A stretch of 9,022 nt of DNA from Candidatus Cloacimonadota bacterium (GTDB taxonomy: Bacteria > Cloacimonadota > Cloacimonadia > Cloacimonadales > Cloacimonadaceae): contig JALNYD010000102.1 in NCBI GenBank assembly GCA_023230025.1, positions 1 to 9,022 on the forward strand, given 5' to 3'. A model generated the notes under the pieces. The model worked only from the letters and a program-made list of their open reading frames with translations. It searched no databases and was not told the origin of the DNA. The translations under genes were made by a program, and so were the position numbers. Shown piece by piece: positions 1-6,839 of this stretch; within the stretch, counting starts at the first letter, position 1, and each line of letters opens with the position of its first letter.

Positions 1-2
1 CC

Positions 3-230
3 GGGATCAGGCTATTGGCAGAGGAGATCACTGGACCATTGGGCTGGATTACATGCAGCAATCCAAGCTCTGAAATCCTGAACCTGGCCTTGAGTATCTT
101 TTGGTACTATCACAAAAAAGCGGATGATCAGGGTTCTGTCTTGCTGGAGTCAGAATCTGGAATCCAGAAAAAGCAAGCAGTAAAATGCGATGCAAAGCTG
201 CTTAAGCAATTCCATATCTCCTATGACTGA
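3..230 (+). CDS. 3' end of a possible divergent YrdC/TsaC-like protein (partial)
   Basis: An open frame enters from the left edge and stops at TGA 228-230; about 75 C-terminal residues are visible and the start lies outside the window. The segment GPLGWITCSNPSSE resembles the 'PLtsTSANpSGe' nucleotide-binding segment of YrdC/Sua5/TsaC, the enzymes that make threonylcarbamoyl-AMP for tRNA t6A37. The downstream stretch SVLLESESGIQ..KKQAVKCDAKLLKQF sits where family members have a conserved 'sTvvd...lLRpG' ending. The match is topological rather than strict: the usual Arg-Pro-Gly near the end is replaced by Lys-Gln-Phe. TTG at 15 is a codon inside this frame, not a convincing start. The next gene begins within about 8 bases of the stop, suggesting one transcript. 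It could equally be an unrelated protein, since only a short tail is available. Confidence 0.4.
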   Translation, partial: GIRLLAEEITGPLGWITCSNPSSEILNLALSIFWYYHKKADDQGSVLLESESGIQKKQAVKCDAKLLKQFHISYD

Positions 231-237
231 AGGGACT

Positions 238-864
238 ATGATCAAGATTCAAGCTTATATTCTTTTGCCCGGTTTTCAAACCAATACCTGGCTTATCTGG
301 GATGATGAAACACTGGATGCTCTGCTGATTGATCCCAGCACTCCGGATCAATCGCTGGCTGATCAAATCCAGAAGATAGGTCTGAAGATTAATGCTATTG
401 TCAATACTCATGGCCATGCCGATCACATTGGTGGCAACGATTATTTCAAGAAGCTGTTCAATTGTCCGGTGCTGATTCATGCCGAAGATGCTGAGATGCT
501 GATCAATAACAAAAAAAACCTGAGTGATTATATTGGATCCCCTTATGCTTTGACTGCGGCGGATCGTCAGTTGCATGATGGAGACATCGTTCAAATGGGG
601 AAGCATCATGTGAAAGTTATTCATACCCCAGGGCATACACCTGGAGGGATATGTCTGCATGTGCACAAATATCTGATATCGGGAGATACGCTGTTCGAAA
701 TGAGTATCGGACGCACCGATTTTCCAGGAGCTTCACATGAGAAGATCATCACTTCAATCCGTGAAAAACTATTTGTATTGCCCGATGACACAATTGTCTT
801 TCCGGGCCATGGTCCCAGAACTTCCATTGGAATGGAAAAGAAGAATAATCCCTTTTTAAGGTAG
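238..864 (+). CDS. Metallo-beta-lactamase-fold hydrolase, glyoxalase II-like
   Basis: A 208-residue cytoplasmic MBL-fold hydrolase of the YcbL/glyoxalase II-like group, which binds two metal ions and typically hydrolyses thioesters such as S-lactoylglutathione analogues. All metal ligands are visible: HGHADH at residues 58-63, His133 in HTPGHTPGG, Asp150 in SGDTLF, and His191 in FPGHGPRTSIGMEKKNNPFL. That C-terminal signature is typical of the compact subfamily lacking the full glyoxalase II substrate domain, so the real substrate is uncertain. The start at 238 was chosen because MIKIQAYILLPG matches the usual N-terminus. The weakness is that the only purine-rich site (GAAGGG, 229-234) is just 3 bases away. 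An ATG at 223 in ATGACTGA, overlapping the previous stop, would add five residues and is a real alternative. guaA starts 5 bases after its stop. Confidence 0.9.
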   Translation: MIKIQAYILLPGFQTNTWLIWDDETLDALLIDPSTPDQSLADQIQKIGLKINAIVNTHGHADHIGGNDYFKKLFNCPVLIHAEDAEMLINNKKNLSDYIGSPYALTAADRQLHDGDIVQMGKHHVKVIHTPGHTPGGICLHVHKYLISGDTLFEMSIGRTDFPGASHEKIITSIREKLFVLPDDTIVFPGHGPRTSIGMEKKNNPFLR

Positions 865-869
865 AAGAA

Positions 870-2402
870 ATGCAGAAAGTTCTAATCCTCGATTTTGGCT
901 CTCAATACACTCAGTTGATTGCCAGGAAGACCCGTGAACTGGGTATTTACAGTGAGATTCATCCTTATAATATGAGCATCTCAGAAATCCAAAAAATGGC
1001 ACCTCAGGCTATCATTCTTTCTGGCTCACCCTATTCCATTGGACGTGAGAACGCCCCCAAACCAAGTATGCAGATATGGGATATGGGTCTGCCGATTCTG
1101 GGAATATGCTATGGCATGCAGTTGGTTGCCGAAAGATTTGGCGGCTTAGTTTCTGCAGCCAGAGAAAGAGAATATGGCAAGGCTGAACTAAGCATCAAAC
1201 ATACAGATAAGCTCTTGACAAATATCGATGACGGCTCTCAGGTTTGGATGAGTCATGGCGATAAGGTGGAAAAGATCAGCGATGAGTTTATGGTATTGGC
1301 AGAAACCCGCAATTCCCACCATGCTGTGATTAAGCATAAACTATACAAAATCTATGCTTTGCAATTTCATCCAGAAGTGCATCACAGTTCCTGTGGCAAG
1401 CAAATCCTGCGTAACTTCCTCTATGACATTGTGGGGTTGGAAGCGCAGTGGTCTGCTCAGACATTCATTAGCGATGCCATAGCCCGAATACGAGCAGAGG
1501 TTGGTTCTAAGCGGGTGATTTTGGGCTTGAGTGGAGGAGTGGATTCATCGGTGGCTGCAGCCTTGTTGCATGAAGCCATTGGCACACAATTGATCCCAAT
1601 CTTTGTGGATACAGGTATGATGCGCTATGATGAAGCCAATCGGGTTCGGGAAATGTTCCAGGTGTATCCTGATTTGCAGATTGACTTTGTGGATGCGTCT
1701 GAGCTATTTCTACAAAGGCTCAAAGGAATCAGTGACCCCGAACAGAAGCGAAAGATTATCGGCTCTACCTTTATCGATGTCTTTGAAAAAGAAGCTGCAA
1801 AGTTTCCCGATGCCCACTTCCTGGCTCAGGGCACCTTGTATCCGGATGTGATTGAAAGTGTATCTTTTGCAGGACCATCTGTTACGATTAAAAGCCATCA
1901 CAACGTGGGGGGATTACCCGATAAAATGCAGCTTTCGTTGATTGAACCCTTGCGCGAACTCTTCAAAGATGAAGTGCGGGAAGTGGGACGTCAGCTCAAG
2001 CTTCCTGAGCTTCTGATCCGGCGGCACCCTTTCCCGGGTCCTGGTTTGGCTGTGCGCATTCTTGGCGATATTGATCATCACAAAGTCAAACTCTTGCAAG
2101 CTGCCGATGAGATCTTCATCAGCGAATTGCGGGAATGGCAGCTCTATGACAACACCTGGCAAGCCTTTGCCGTGCTGCTGCCCATCCAAAGTGTTGGAGT
2201 GATGGGTGATGAGCGGACATACGAGCAGGTTTGTGCTCTTCGGGCAGTGAATAGTGTGGATGGCATGACTGCTGATGTCACTGATTTCCCCTTTGCATTT
2301 CTAAAACATGTTGCAGGCCGAATCTGCAATGAAGTAAAGGGAATATCCAGAGTGGTCTATGATATCAGTTCCAAGCCTCCGGCGACAATTGAGTGGGAGT
2401 AG
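870..2402 (+). CDS. guaA: GMP synthase (glutamine-hydrolysing)
   Basis: GMP synthase, 510 residues and full length for the bacterial two-domain enzyme. It converts XMP, ATP and glutamine to GMP in the last step of de novo guanine nucleotide synthesis in the cytoplasm. The N-terminal class I glutamine amidotransferase domain (about 1-190) has nucleophile Cys80 in GICYGMQ and the catalytic pair His167/Glu169 in QFHPEVHH. The ATP-pyrophosphatase domain follows, with PP-loop SGGVDSS at 221-227. The C-terminal dimerisation and XMP-binding region ends with the family-typical SKPPATIEWE. The ATG at 870 has AAGG (858-861) eight bases upstream. It follows the MBL hydrolase by 5 bases, so the two are probably co-transcribed. 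No purine riboswitch or PurR-like operator is visible upstream. Its TAG stop abuts the stop of the convergent mnmA. Confidence 0.97.
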   Translation: MQKVLILDFGSQYTQLIARKTRELGIYSEIHPYNMSISEIQKMAPQAIILSGSPYSIGRENAPKPSMQIWDMGLPILGICYGMQLVAERFGGLVSAAREREYGKAELSIKHTDKLLTNIDDGSQVWMSHGDKVEKISDEFMVLAETRNSHHAVIKHKLYKIYALQFHPEVHHSSCGKQILRNFLYDIVGLEAQWSAQTFISDAIARIRAEVGSKRVILGLSGGVDSSVAAALLHEAIGTQLIPIFVDTGMMRYDEANRVREMFQVYPDLQIDFVDASELFLQRLKGISDPEQKRKIIGSTFIDVFEKEAAKFPDAHFLAQGTLYPDVIESVSFAGPSVTIKSHHNVGGLPDKMQLSLIEPLRELFKDEVREVGRQLKLPELLIRRHPFPGPGLAVRILGDIDHHKVKLLQAADEIFISELREWQLYDNTWQAFAVLLPIQSVGVMGDERTYEQVCALRAVNSVDGMTADVTDFPFAFLKHVAGRICNEVKGISRVVYDISSKPPATIEWE

Positions 2403-3479
2403 CTAGATAATAATGCCAGAGCCTAGAACAAGATCATCATCATACAATGCAATAACTTGACCAGGCGTAATTGCAGAGATACATTCACTAAACATGATAT
2501 AGTATTTATCATCAGTAAGATGATCTACAGTACATGATACTGGTTGATGGGCCAGGCGGATCTTTCCCTGACAGCGAAGTTGCTGCTTTGGTTCTGGGAT
2601 TGAAACCCATTGTAGGGATCTGGCATACAAGGAATCGCTAAAAAGCTCCTCTTCCGGGCCGATAATTACAGTGTTCGATTCCGGATTAATACCGATCACA
2701 TATTGGGGAACGGCAAAACCTGCCAGACCCAGTCCCTTGCGCTGTCCGATTGTGTAGTGAACAAGTCCCTTGTGCATGCCCAGAACCTTGCCATCTCGAT
2801 CAACAAATTGGCCGGGCACAATATCTGAGTTGTGAAAGAGAGGGGTATTATCATAGCTTTCCAGGAAGTCCTGGCTTTCCTTTTTCTTGATCAGGTATTC
2901 ATAACCCTTGCTCTCAGCGAAGGCTTTGATCTCAGTTTTCATCATTTCGCCCAGGGGGAACAGTGTAAGGGAAAGTTGTTCCTGGCTGAGGGCACTAAGG
3001 AAGTATGACTGATCCTTTGCTTTATCTCTGGCTTGATGCAACTGCCAGCGGGAAAGCTGTTCACTGTAACTGATCCGGGCATAATGACCAGTGGCAAAAC
3101 GATCGAAACTGATACCGGAAGCCTGTGCTTTGCTAAGCATGGCTCCAAACTTGATCTTCTGATTGCAGACCACGCAGGGATTGGGAGTGCGTCCGGAAGC
3201 ATAGCACTGGCGATAGTCTTCAAGCACTTCGCGTTCAAACTCCTGTTCCAAATTGATGATGTGATGCTCAATCCCCAATTTAGCGGCAGTTCTTTTTGCA
3301 GACTCAATCGCCTGTGGCTCGGACGGCCCGAAGCAGCCACGTTTATCTGCCTGTACGATCCCGCTACGGGGATTCCATTTGGTCATTGTAATGCCGATTA
3401 CTTCGTGTCCCTGATCACGTAATAGCATCGCACATACAGTGCTGTCGATGCCGCCACTCATACCCAGGGCGATTTTCAA
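2403..3479 (-). CDS. mnmA: tRNA 2-thiouridine(34) synthase MnmA, variant subfamily
   Basis: A 358-residue MnmA/TrmU family enzyme, which activates U34 of Lys, Glu and Gln tRNAs with ATP and inserts sulfur (s2U34). Visible are PP-loop SGGIDST (8-14), GRTPNPCVVCNQKIKF with Cys102 and Cys105, ATGHYAR (129-135), KDQSYFLSAL (155-164), and TIGQRKGLGL, followed by C-terminal beta domains ending DLVLGSGIII. Cys105 aligns with E. coli Cys102. The segment KKKESQDFLESYDN (198-211) corresponds to the usual 'SQxICF', but the canonical second catalytic cysteine (E. coli Cys199) is replaced, Leu206 being the aligned residue. Cys49 in GCFGP is an additional candidate ligand or catalytic residue. The start is TTG at 3479-3477, overlapping the upstream gene's TGA by 4 bases, with GAGG (complement of 3487-3490) seven bases before it. 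I infer a CxxC-type MnmA using a different cysteine set. Family membership is firm; the exact tRNA specificity is inferred. Confidence 0.9.
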   Translation of the reverse strand: MKIALGMSGGIDSTVCAMLLRDQGHEVIGITMTKWNPRSGIVQADKRGCFGPSEPQAIESAKRTAAKLGIEHHIINLEQEFEREVLEDYRQCYASGRTPNPCVVCNQKIKFGAMLSKAQASGISFDRFATGHYARISYSEQLSRWQLHQARDKAKDQSYFLSALSQEQLSLTLFPLGEMMKTEIKAFAESKGYEYLIKKKESQDFLESYDNTPLFHNSDIVPGQFVDRDGKVLGMHKGLVHYTIGQRKGLGLAGFAVPQYVIGINPESNTVIIGPEEELFSDSLYARSLQWVSIPEPKQQLRCQGKIRLAHQPVSCTVDHLTDDKYYIMFSECISAITPGQVIALYDDDLVLGSGIII

Positions 3480-4450
3480 GAGTGAACCTCAAAAAAGCTT
3501 TCCAGCCTTAGAATGGTGCGAGAATCCATCTTCTCTGGTTGATCGCCTTCCAAAGTCAGGAAGGGTAGGTTGATGTGTTTCCTGAGTAGGAGATTATCGA
3601 TCTGAAGATGGCAAAAGCTTTGAGTATAGCTAATTATTGCATGCAGATCCCGCTTAACAATCTGCTGTTGAATATCTTTCAGCCGGTCAAAGGCGGTATA
3701 GGGATAGGTGTAAACCAAGTACTGATCTACAATGTCTTGCTTCAGAAAGGGCATGGAAAACTGACGCTGCACTTCATTGAACAGCACATCCCCACCTAGA
3801 TCCGATATGCTGTCGTAGATATCCCGAAAGATGGGCGGTACGCCAAGATAACCGATTCTGATGCGGGTGGGCAATTCATCTCTCTGCCTTGCTTGATAGA
3901 GGAACTCATCCAATTCTCTTTCAAACTGATCCGGGTTGCCCTGGAAATCCGATGAGTTTACCAACCATAGATGATTTTCTTTCCCGCTTACTTTGCGTTG
4001 CAGCCAGGTGAGTTCATCCAGATAAACCAGTTTGGCTCTGATTTGATCCAGTCTGGCTTTGACCTCAAGAGTTTGTTTTCTGGATACTTCATAATGACTT
4101 TCCAGAGCCTGGATTTCCAAATCCAATTGATGATAATCCCGCAGAGAAGGGAAGGAGAAACGATAAACGGGGATTCCTTCCTCTTTAATCATTTCCAGAA
4201 GCGAATTCGTGTTTGAGCAGTCTCCCTGGACTATGCCAATCACTTCGTCAAGCTGAGTGGATAGGGCTGCTGAAAAGTTTCCCTTGATCCATGAACATAA
4301 GGTCCGGGGGAATCCAAATAGTTCAGCTTTATGGATCAATTCCGAGGAATCCATGCTCAGAAAGATGTTGTTCAGGTCTATGGGAGTGTGTCCTGCAGCA
4401 TATAGGACTTCCACCGGAAGTGAGGTTGTGAATCCGATGCGCTTAGTCAC
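3476..4450 (-). CDS. 2-hydroxyacyl-CoA dehydratase D-component (HgdB)-like Fe-S protein, standalone
   Basis: A 324-residue protein of the 2-hydroxyglutaryl-CoA dehydratase D-component family (HgdB/BcrB/YjiM type). The N-terminus IGFTTSLPVEVLYAAG followed by PIDLNNIF is characteristic. Three cysteines sit where family members bind a [4Fe-4S] or double-cubane cluster: Cys52 (TLCSWIKG), Cys78 (GDCSNTN) and Cys280 (SFCHLQID). The middle (about 110-165) is helical and charged. Partners of the dehydratase pathway (the HgdA subunit and the ASKHA-type ATPase activator HgdC) are absent from the window, so a classical hydroxyacyl-CoA dehydratase role is unproven; a double-cubane-cluster reductase-like role is an alternative. 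The GTG at 4450 was chosen because the family motif begins right after it, GGAG lies seven bases upstream, and it overlaps the ABC-F stop by 8 bases. The ATGs at 4495 and 4471 add unrelated residues. The 3' end overlaps mnmA by 4 bases. Confidence 0.85.
   Translation of the reverse strand: MTKRIGFTTSLPVEVLYAAGHTPIDLNNIFLSMDSSELIHKAELFGFPRTLCSWIKGNFSAALSTQLDEVIGIVQGDCSNTNSLLEMIKEEGIPVYRFSFPSLRDYHQLDLEIQALESHYEVSRKQTLEVKARLDQIRAKLVYLDELTWLQRKVSGKENHLWLVNSSDFQGNPDQFERELDEFLYQARQRDELPTRIRIGYLGVPPIFRDIYDSISDLGGDVLFNEVQRQFSMPFLKQDIVDQYLVYTYPYTAFDRLKDIQQQIVKRDLHAIISYTQSFCHLQIDNLLLRKHINLPFLTLEGDQPEKMDSRTILRLESFFEVHS
3487..3490 (-). promoter_or_regulatory. Ribosome binding site fixing the TTG start of mnmA
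   Basis: GAGG on the minus strand, seven bases before TTG 3479-3477, inside the end of the HgdB-like gene. No ATG with a better site lies nearby, and the encoded MKIALGMSGG is the expected MnmA N-terminus. This supports the non-ATG start. Confidence 0.6.
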
Positions 4451-6350
4451 AGGCCAGCTCCAGGTATTCATCTTCCAATTCCTGGATGTCATCATGCAGT
4501 TGTTGGATCATATTCTCGATTTCTTCAGATTCAGAATTGAGACTGAGTACTGCAGATTTGTCTGAATAAGTAGAACTATCAGAAAGCAACTGGTGGATTT
4601 CATCCAACCGGGCTTGCCGATTGGAAAGCTCCTGATGCTTGTGATCAATCTGCTTTTGAACTTGTTCCAGGTGCCAGGGATTGATCTTGCGGATTTTATC
4701 CCGTACAACTGGAGCTTTTTTGGGAGGCTCCGGCTCAGTAAAGGCAAGATCCATTGCTGTATCTGCATCTGCGTCCGGTTCTTCGATTGTGCTTGCAACA
4801 CTTCTTCCCTCCAATACACGGCGAAACACCCAAAACTTGTTTGCCAGTTTGCGGATGAAATGCCGGTCGTGAGATACAAAGATGATGGTGCCCTTGAACT
4901 CATCCAAGGCTTCCAATAGCGCATCGTTCATTGGAATATCCAAGTGGTTCGTTGGTTCGTCCATGATTAACAAATTGGGCTTTTCATGGATCAGCACGCT
5001 GAGATAAAGTCGGGATTTTTCACCACCGGACAACACTGAGACTTCTTTATCCACATCATCTCCCACAAAGCCAAAGCGAGCCAGCCAGCTAAGGACATAT
5101 CCTCTGGTCTGAGTTGGGACCAGACTCCATAGAGTGTCCATCACTGTAAGGCTTTCATCCAGATAGCTTTGATGCTGATCGTAATAGGCAACCCGAAGGC
5201 TGGCTCCTATCTTCAGCTCACCAGAAAGAATCTCATGCTCATCTCTTAATATACGTAGCAAAGTGGATTTTCCACATCCATTAGGGCCGATCAAGGCGAT
5301 TCTGTCCTGCCAGTGGGCAGAAAGATTCACATTCTTGGCCAGAATCCGGTTCTCTCCGATGCCGAACATAAGGTTTTTGAGGATAAACACATCATTGCCA
5401 CTCCGCTGGGGTGCATCAAGGTGGAGCTTCATTTCCCGCGAATGATGAGGCTTTTGGATGATATCCATTCGAGCCAGCATCTTGATCCGGGATTTGGCCA
5501 TGGCGGTCTTCTGCCCTGCGATGTTCTTCTGGATAAAGGCTTCAGTATCCGCAATGAGCTTCTGCTGTCGCTCATAGTGCTTTTGTTGAGCTTTGGCAGC
5601 TATTTGATCAGCTTCGTAAAAGGAACTGTAATTGCCCTTGCTGATGCGGATTGTTTTATCTCGAATATAATAGATGGAGGAAACAGTGTTATCCAGAAAC
5701 TCCCGATCGTGGGATACCACCAGATAGGGGCGTGGATTGGCCCAGAGAAATCTTTCCAACCAGCGGATCATGGCAATGTCAAGATGGTTGGTGGGTTCAT
5801 CCAGGATCAGTAAGTCATATTGCATCAAAAGCAATGCGGCCAAACATATTCTGGTCTGTTCTCCGCCACTGAATTGCGCAATAGTCTTTTCCCATTCCTC
5901 GGCGGGAAAACCCAATGAAGTGAGCACATACTTGATTTGATTGTCGTGCTCAAACGCTCCTTTGTTATGCATTTCTTCCAGGACGGCATTCAGTTCGTTT
6001 TGAGTCTGGATATCATGTTGACCGGCCAACTGAGCTGATAGGGTTTCCATCTTGTGTTTCAAACCCAGTAGATCAGGACGGGCTTCATTGATATAATCGA
6101 TCATCTTTCGCTGAGGATCCAGCACGGCATTTTGGGCCAGGTAGCCAATCCGGCATTTCTTAGCCTTTACAAGTATACCAGAAGTGGGTTCCAGCATTCC
6201 CATGATCATTTTAATCAGGGTGCTTTTCCCGCTTCCGTTTGGACCGATAAGACCGATCTTGCTATTATGTTCGATGCTGCAGTTCACACTACTGAGAATG
6301 TGATTACCAGCAAACTCAATTCCGAGATCTATGCATTGGACGAGGCTCAT
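4443..6350 (-). CDS. ABC-F family ATPase (ribosome-associated, Uup/YheS-like)
   Basis: A 635-residue soluble protein with two ABC ATPase domains and no membrane segments, hence ABC-F rather than a transporter. Domain 1 has Walker A GPNGSGKST (36-44), signature SGGEQ (161-165), Walker B LLILDEPTNHLD (catalytic Glu185) and H-loop VVSHDREF. The linker (about 235-310) contains YERQQKLIADTEAFIQ and AGQKTAMAKSRIKML, the helical P-site tRNA interaction motif typical of ABC-F factors. Domain 2 has Walker A GPNGCGKST (from 355), signature SGGEK (441-445), Walker B with Glu465, and H-loop VSHDRHF. A C-terminal extension (about 525-635) starts with an acidic low-complexity stretch and ends in a predicted coiled coil, as in Uup and YheS. 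Known members act on stalled or specialised ribosomes; some confer antibiotic resistance, but nothing here marks this as a resistance determinant. ATG at 6350, preceded by AAGAGAG. First gene of a three-gene overlapping unit. Confidence 0.94.
   Translation of the reverse strand: MSLVQCIDLGIEFAGNHILSSVNCSIEHNSKIGLIGPNGSGKSTLIKMIMGMLEPTSGILVKAKKCRIGYLAQNAVLDPQRKMIDYINEARPDLLGLKHKMETLSAQLAGQHDIQTQNELNAVLEEMHNKGAFEHDNQIKYVLTSLGFPAEEWEKTIAQFSGGEQTRICLAALLLMQYDLLILDEPTNHLDIAMIRWLERFLWANPRPYLVVSHDREFLDNTVSSIYYIRDKTIRISKGNYSSFYEADQIAAKAQQKHYERQQKLIADTEAFIQKNIAGQKTAMAKSRIKMLARMDIIQKPHHSREMKLHLDAPQRSGNDVFILKNLMFGIGENRILAKNVNLSAHWQDRIALIGPNGCGKSTLLRILRDEHEILSGELKIGASLRVAYYDQHQSYLDESLTVMDTLWSLVPTQTRGYVLSWLARFGFVGDDVDKEVSVLSGGEKSRLYLSVLIHEKPNLLIMDEPTNHLDIPMNDALLEALDEFKGTIIFVSHDRHFIRKLANKFWVFRRVLEGRSVASTIEEPDADADTAMDLAFTEPEPPKKAPVVRDKIRKINPWHLEQVQKQIDHKHQELSNRQARLDEIHQLLSDSSTYSDKSAVLSLNSESEEIENMIQQLHDDIQELEDEYLELACD
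4458..4461 (-). promoter_or_regulatory. Ribosome binding site fixing the GTG start of the HgdB-like gene
   Basis: GGAG on the minus strand, seven bases before GTG 4450-4448, inside the end of the ABC-F gene. The spacing matches that of the downstream mnmA site. This argues for the GTG start rather than the ATG codons at 4495 or 4471. Confidence 0.6.
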
Positions 6351-6385
6351 TCATACTCTCTTTAATGGATTTTCTATACAATGGG

Positions 6386-6414
6386 CAAAGTATAAGAGCA
6401 GCTTCTGCTGTCAA
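6386..6414 (-). promoter_or_regulatory. Candidate promoter of the ABC-F/HgdB-like/mnmA unit
   Basis: On the minus strand a perfect TTGACA (complement of 6409-6414) is followed 19 bases later by TTTG (complement of 6386-6389), within TATACTTTG. If TATACT is read as a sigma-70 -10 box the spacer is only 14 bases, which is short. If TTTG is read as a Bacteroidota-type -7 element the spacing is normal. The start codon lies 35 bases beyond. A 5-bp inverted repeat (6397-6409) occupies the spacer. Confidence 0.4.
6397..6409. repeat. Inverted repeat AGCAG-CTT-CTGCT in the promoter spacer
   Basis: Perfect 5-bp arms with a 3-base centre, lying between the two boxes of the candidate ABC-F promoter. The position would suit a repressor or activator operator, but 5-bp arms are short and could arise by chance. 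Confidence 0.25.
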
Positions 6415-6506
6415 ATACAATTTTGATGTGGGTAGCATGGAAAGGGAGCGGCAATTTTTTCCTTGCCAAAAATCCGCAGCTAAAATCAATGGTCTTCACA
6501 TCCGGT

Positions 6507-6584
6507 CGGGATGTAGCGCAGTCCGGCTAGCGTACTTGAATGGGGTTCAAGTGGTCGCAGGTTCAAATCCTGTCATCCCGACCA
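6507..6584 (+). tRNA. tRNA-Pro (anticodon GGG)
   Basis: A complete cloverleaf can be folded by hand. The acceptor stem CGGGATG pairs with CATCCCG, the D stem is GCGC/GCGT, and the anticodon stem CTTGA pairs with TCAAG around loop ATGGGGT. The T stem GCAGG/CCTGT encloses TTCAAAT. The anticodon GGG (6542-6544) reads proline codons CCC and CCU, and G37 is as expected for tRNA-Pro. The 3' CCA (6582-6584) is encoded. An intrinsic terminator follows within 10 bases, so the gene is probably monocistronic. Only a weak promoter candidate is visible upstream: TTGCCA at 6463-6468 is correctly placed for a -35, but no good -10 follows. Confidence 0.96.
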
Positions 6585-6593
6585 GTTTTCTTT

Positions 6594-6625
6594 CACCCGC
6601 TCGGCGGGTGTTTCTTTTGTCTTTC
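6594..6625 (+). terminator. Intrinsic terminator of tRNA-Pro
   Basis: A perfect 7-bp GC-rich hairpin, CACCCGC-TCG-GCGGGTG (6594-6610), is followed by the T-rich run TTTCTTTTGTCTTT. It lies 10 bases after the tRNA 3' end. Confidence 0.85.
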
Positions 6626-6683
6626 AGGAGGCGGCTGTCTTCATAGTGCTTTCCATATCACACATTTCTTGAGATACGGAATA

Positions 6684-6705
6684 GTAATTGCAATATGATA
6701 ATTAC
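6684..6705. repeat. Inverted repeat GTAATT...AATTAC in the intergenic spacer
   Basis: 6-bp arms (6684-6689 and 6700-6705) separated by 10 AT-rich bases, with an internal palindrome ATTGCAAT (6687-6694). It lies about 87 bases upstream of the promoter of the OB-fold gene. It might be a protein-binding site, but AT-rich spacers give such repeats by chance. Confidence 0.2.
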
Positions 6706-6791
6706 GAAGCAAGGAAGTGTCTAATCAAAGGGAAATGCTCTGCCTGTTGCATAACTTCAACGCACTTTGGATTTTAAATGAGTTATTTTCC

Positions 6792-6820
6792 TTGACAGGA
6801 ATGCGAACCAGATTAGTTTA
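6792..6820 (+). promoter_or_regulatory. Candidate promoter of the secreted OB-fold operon
   Basis: TTGACA at 6792-6797 is followed after 19 bases by TTTA (6817-6820), within TTAGTTTAG. No good TATAAT box sits at 16-18 bases. Transcription would begin about 6824, giving a short leader that starts just before the AAGAGG ribosome site (6827-6832). Confidence 0.4.
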
Positions 6821-6839
6821 GCTCTAAAGAGGTTATTAA

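Noticed and set aside
190..237. ATG at 190 as the start of the MBL hydrolase
   Set aside because: It would overlap the preceding frame by 41 bases, adds residues unrelated to the family N-terminus, and lacks a clear ribosome site.
202..666. 154-codon open frame on the minus strand opposite the MBL hydrolase
   Set aside because: It lies entirely antisense to a gene with all catalytic motifs and shows no recognisable domain or ribosome site.
3033..3422. 129-codon open frame on the plus strand opposite mnmA
   Set aside because: It is antisense to the conserved PP-loop and CxxC regions and is explained by the codon use of mnmA.
4451..4495. ATG codons at 4495 and 4471 as the start of the HgdB-like gene
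   Set aside because: The added residues (MMTSRNWKMNTWSWP) lie deep in the ABC-F gene and do not match the family; GTG 4450 with GGAG at seven bases fits better.
5313..5813. 166-codon open frame on the plus strand opposite the ABC-F gene
   Set aside because: It is antisense to conserved Walker and linker motifs; the translation has no family pattern.
4443..6350. ABC-F protein as an antibiotic-resistance factor
   Set aside because: Sequence motifs show only general ABC-F features; the context is housekeeping and there is no leader peptide or attenuator upstream of the gene.
6365..6646. 93-codon open frame on the plus strand
   Set aside because: It runs straight through tRNA-Pro and its terminator, so it is not a plausible protein gene.
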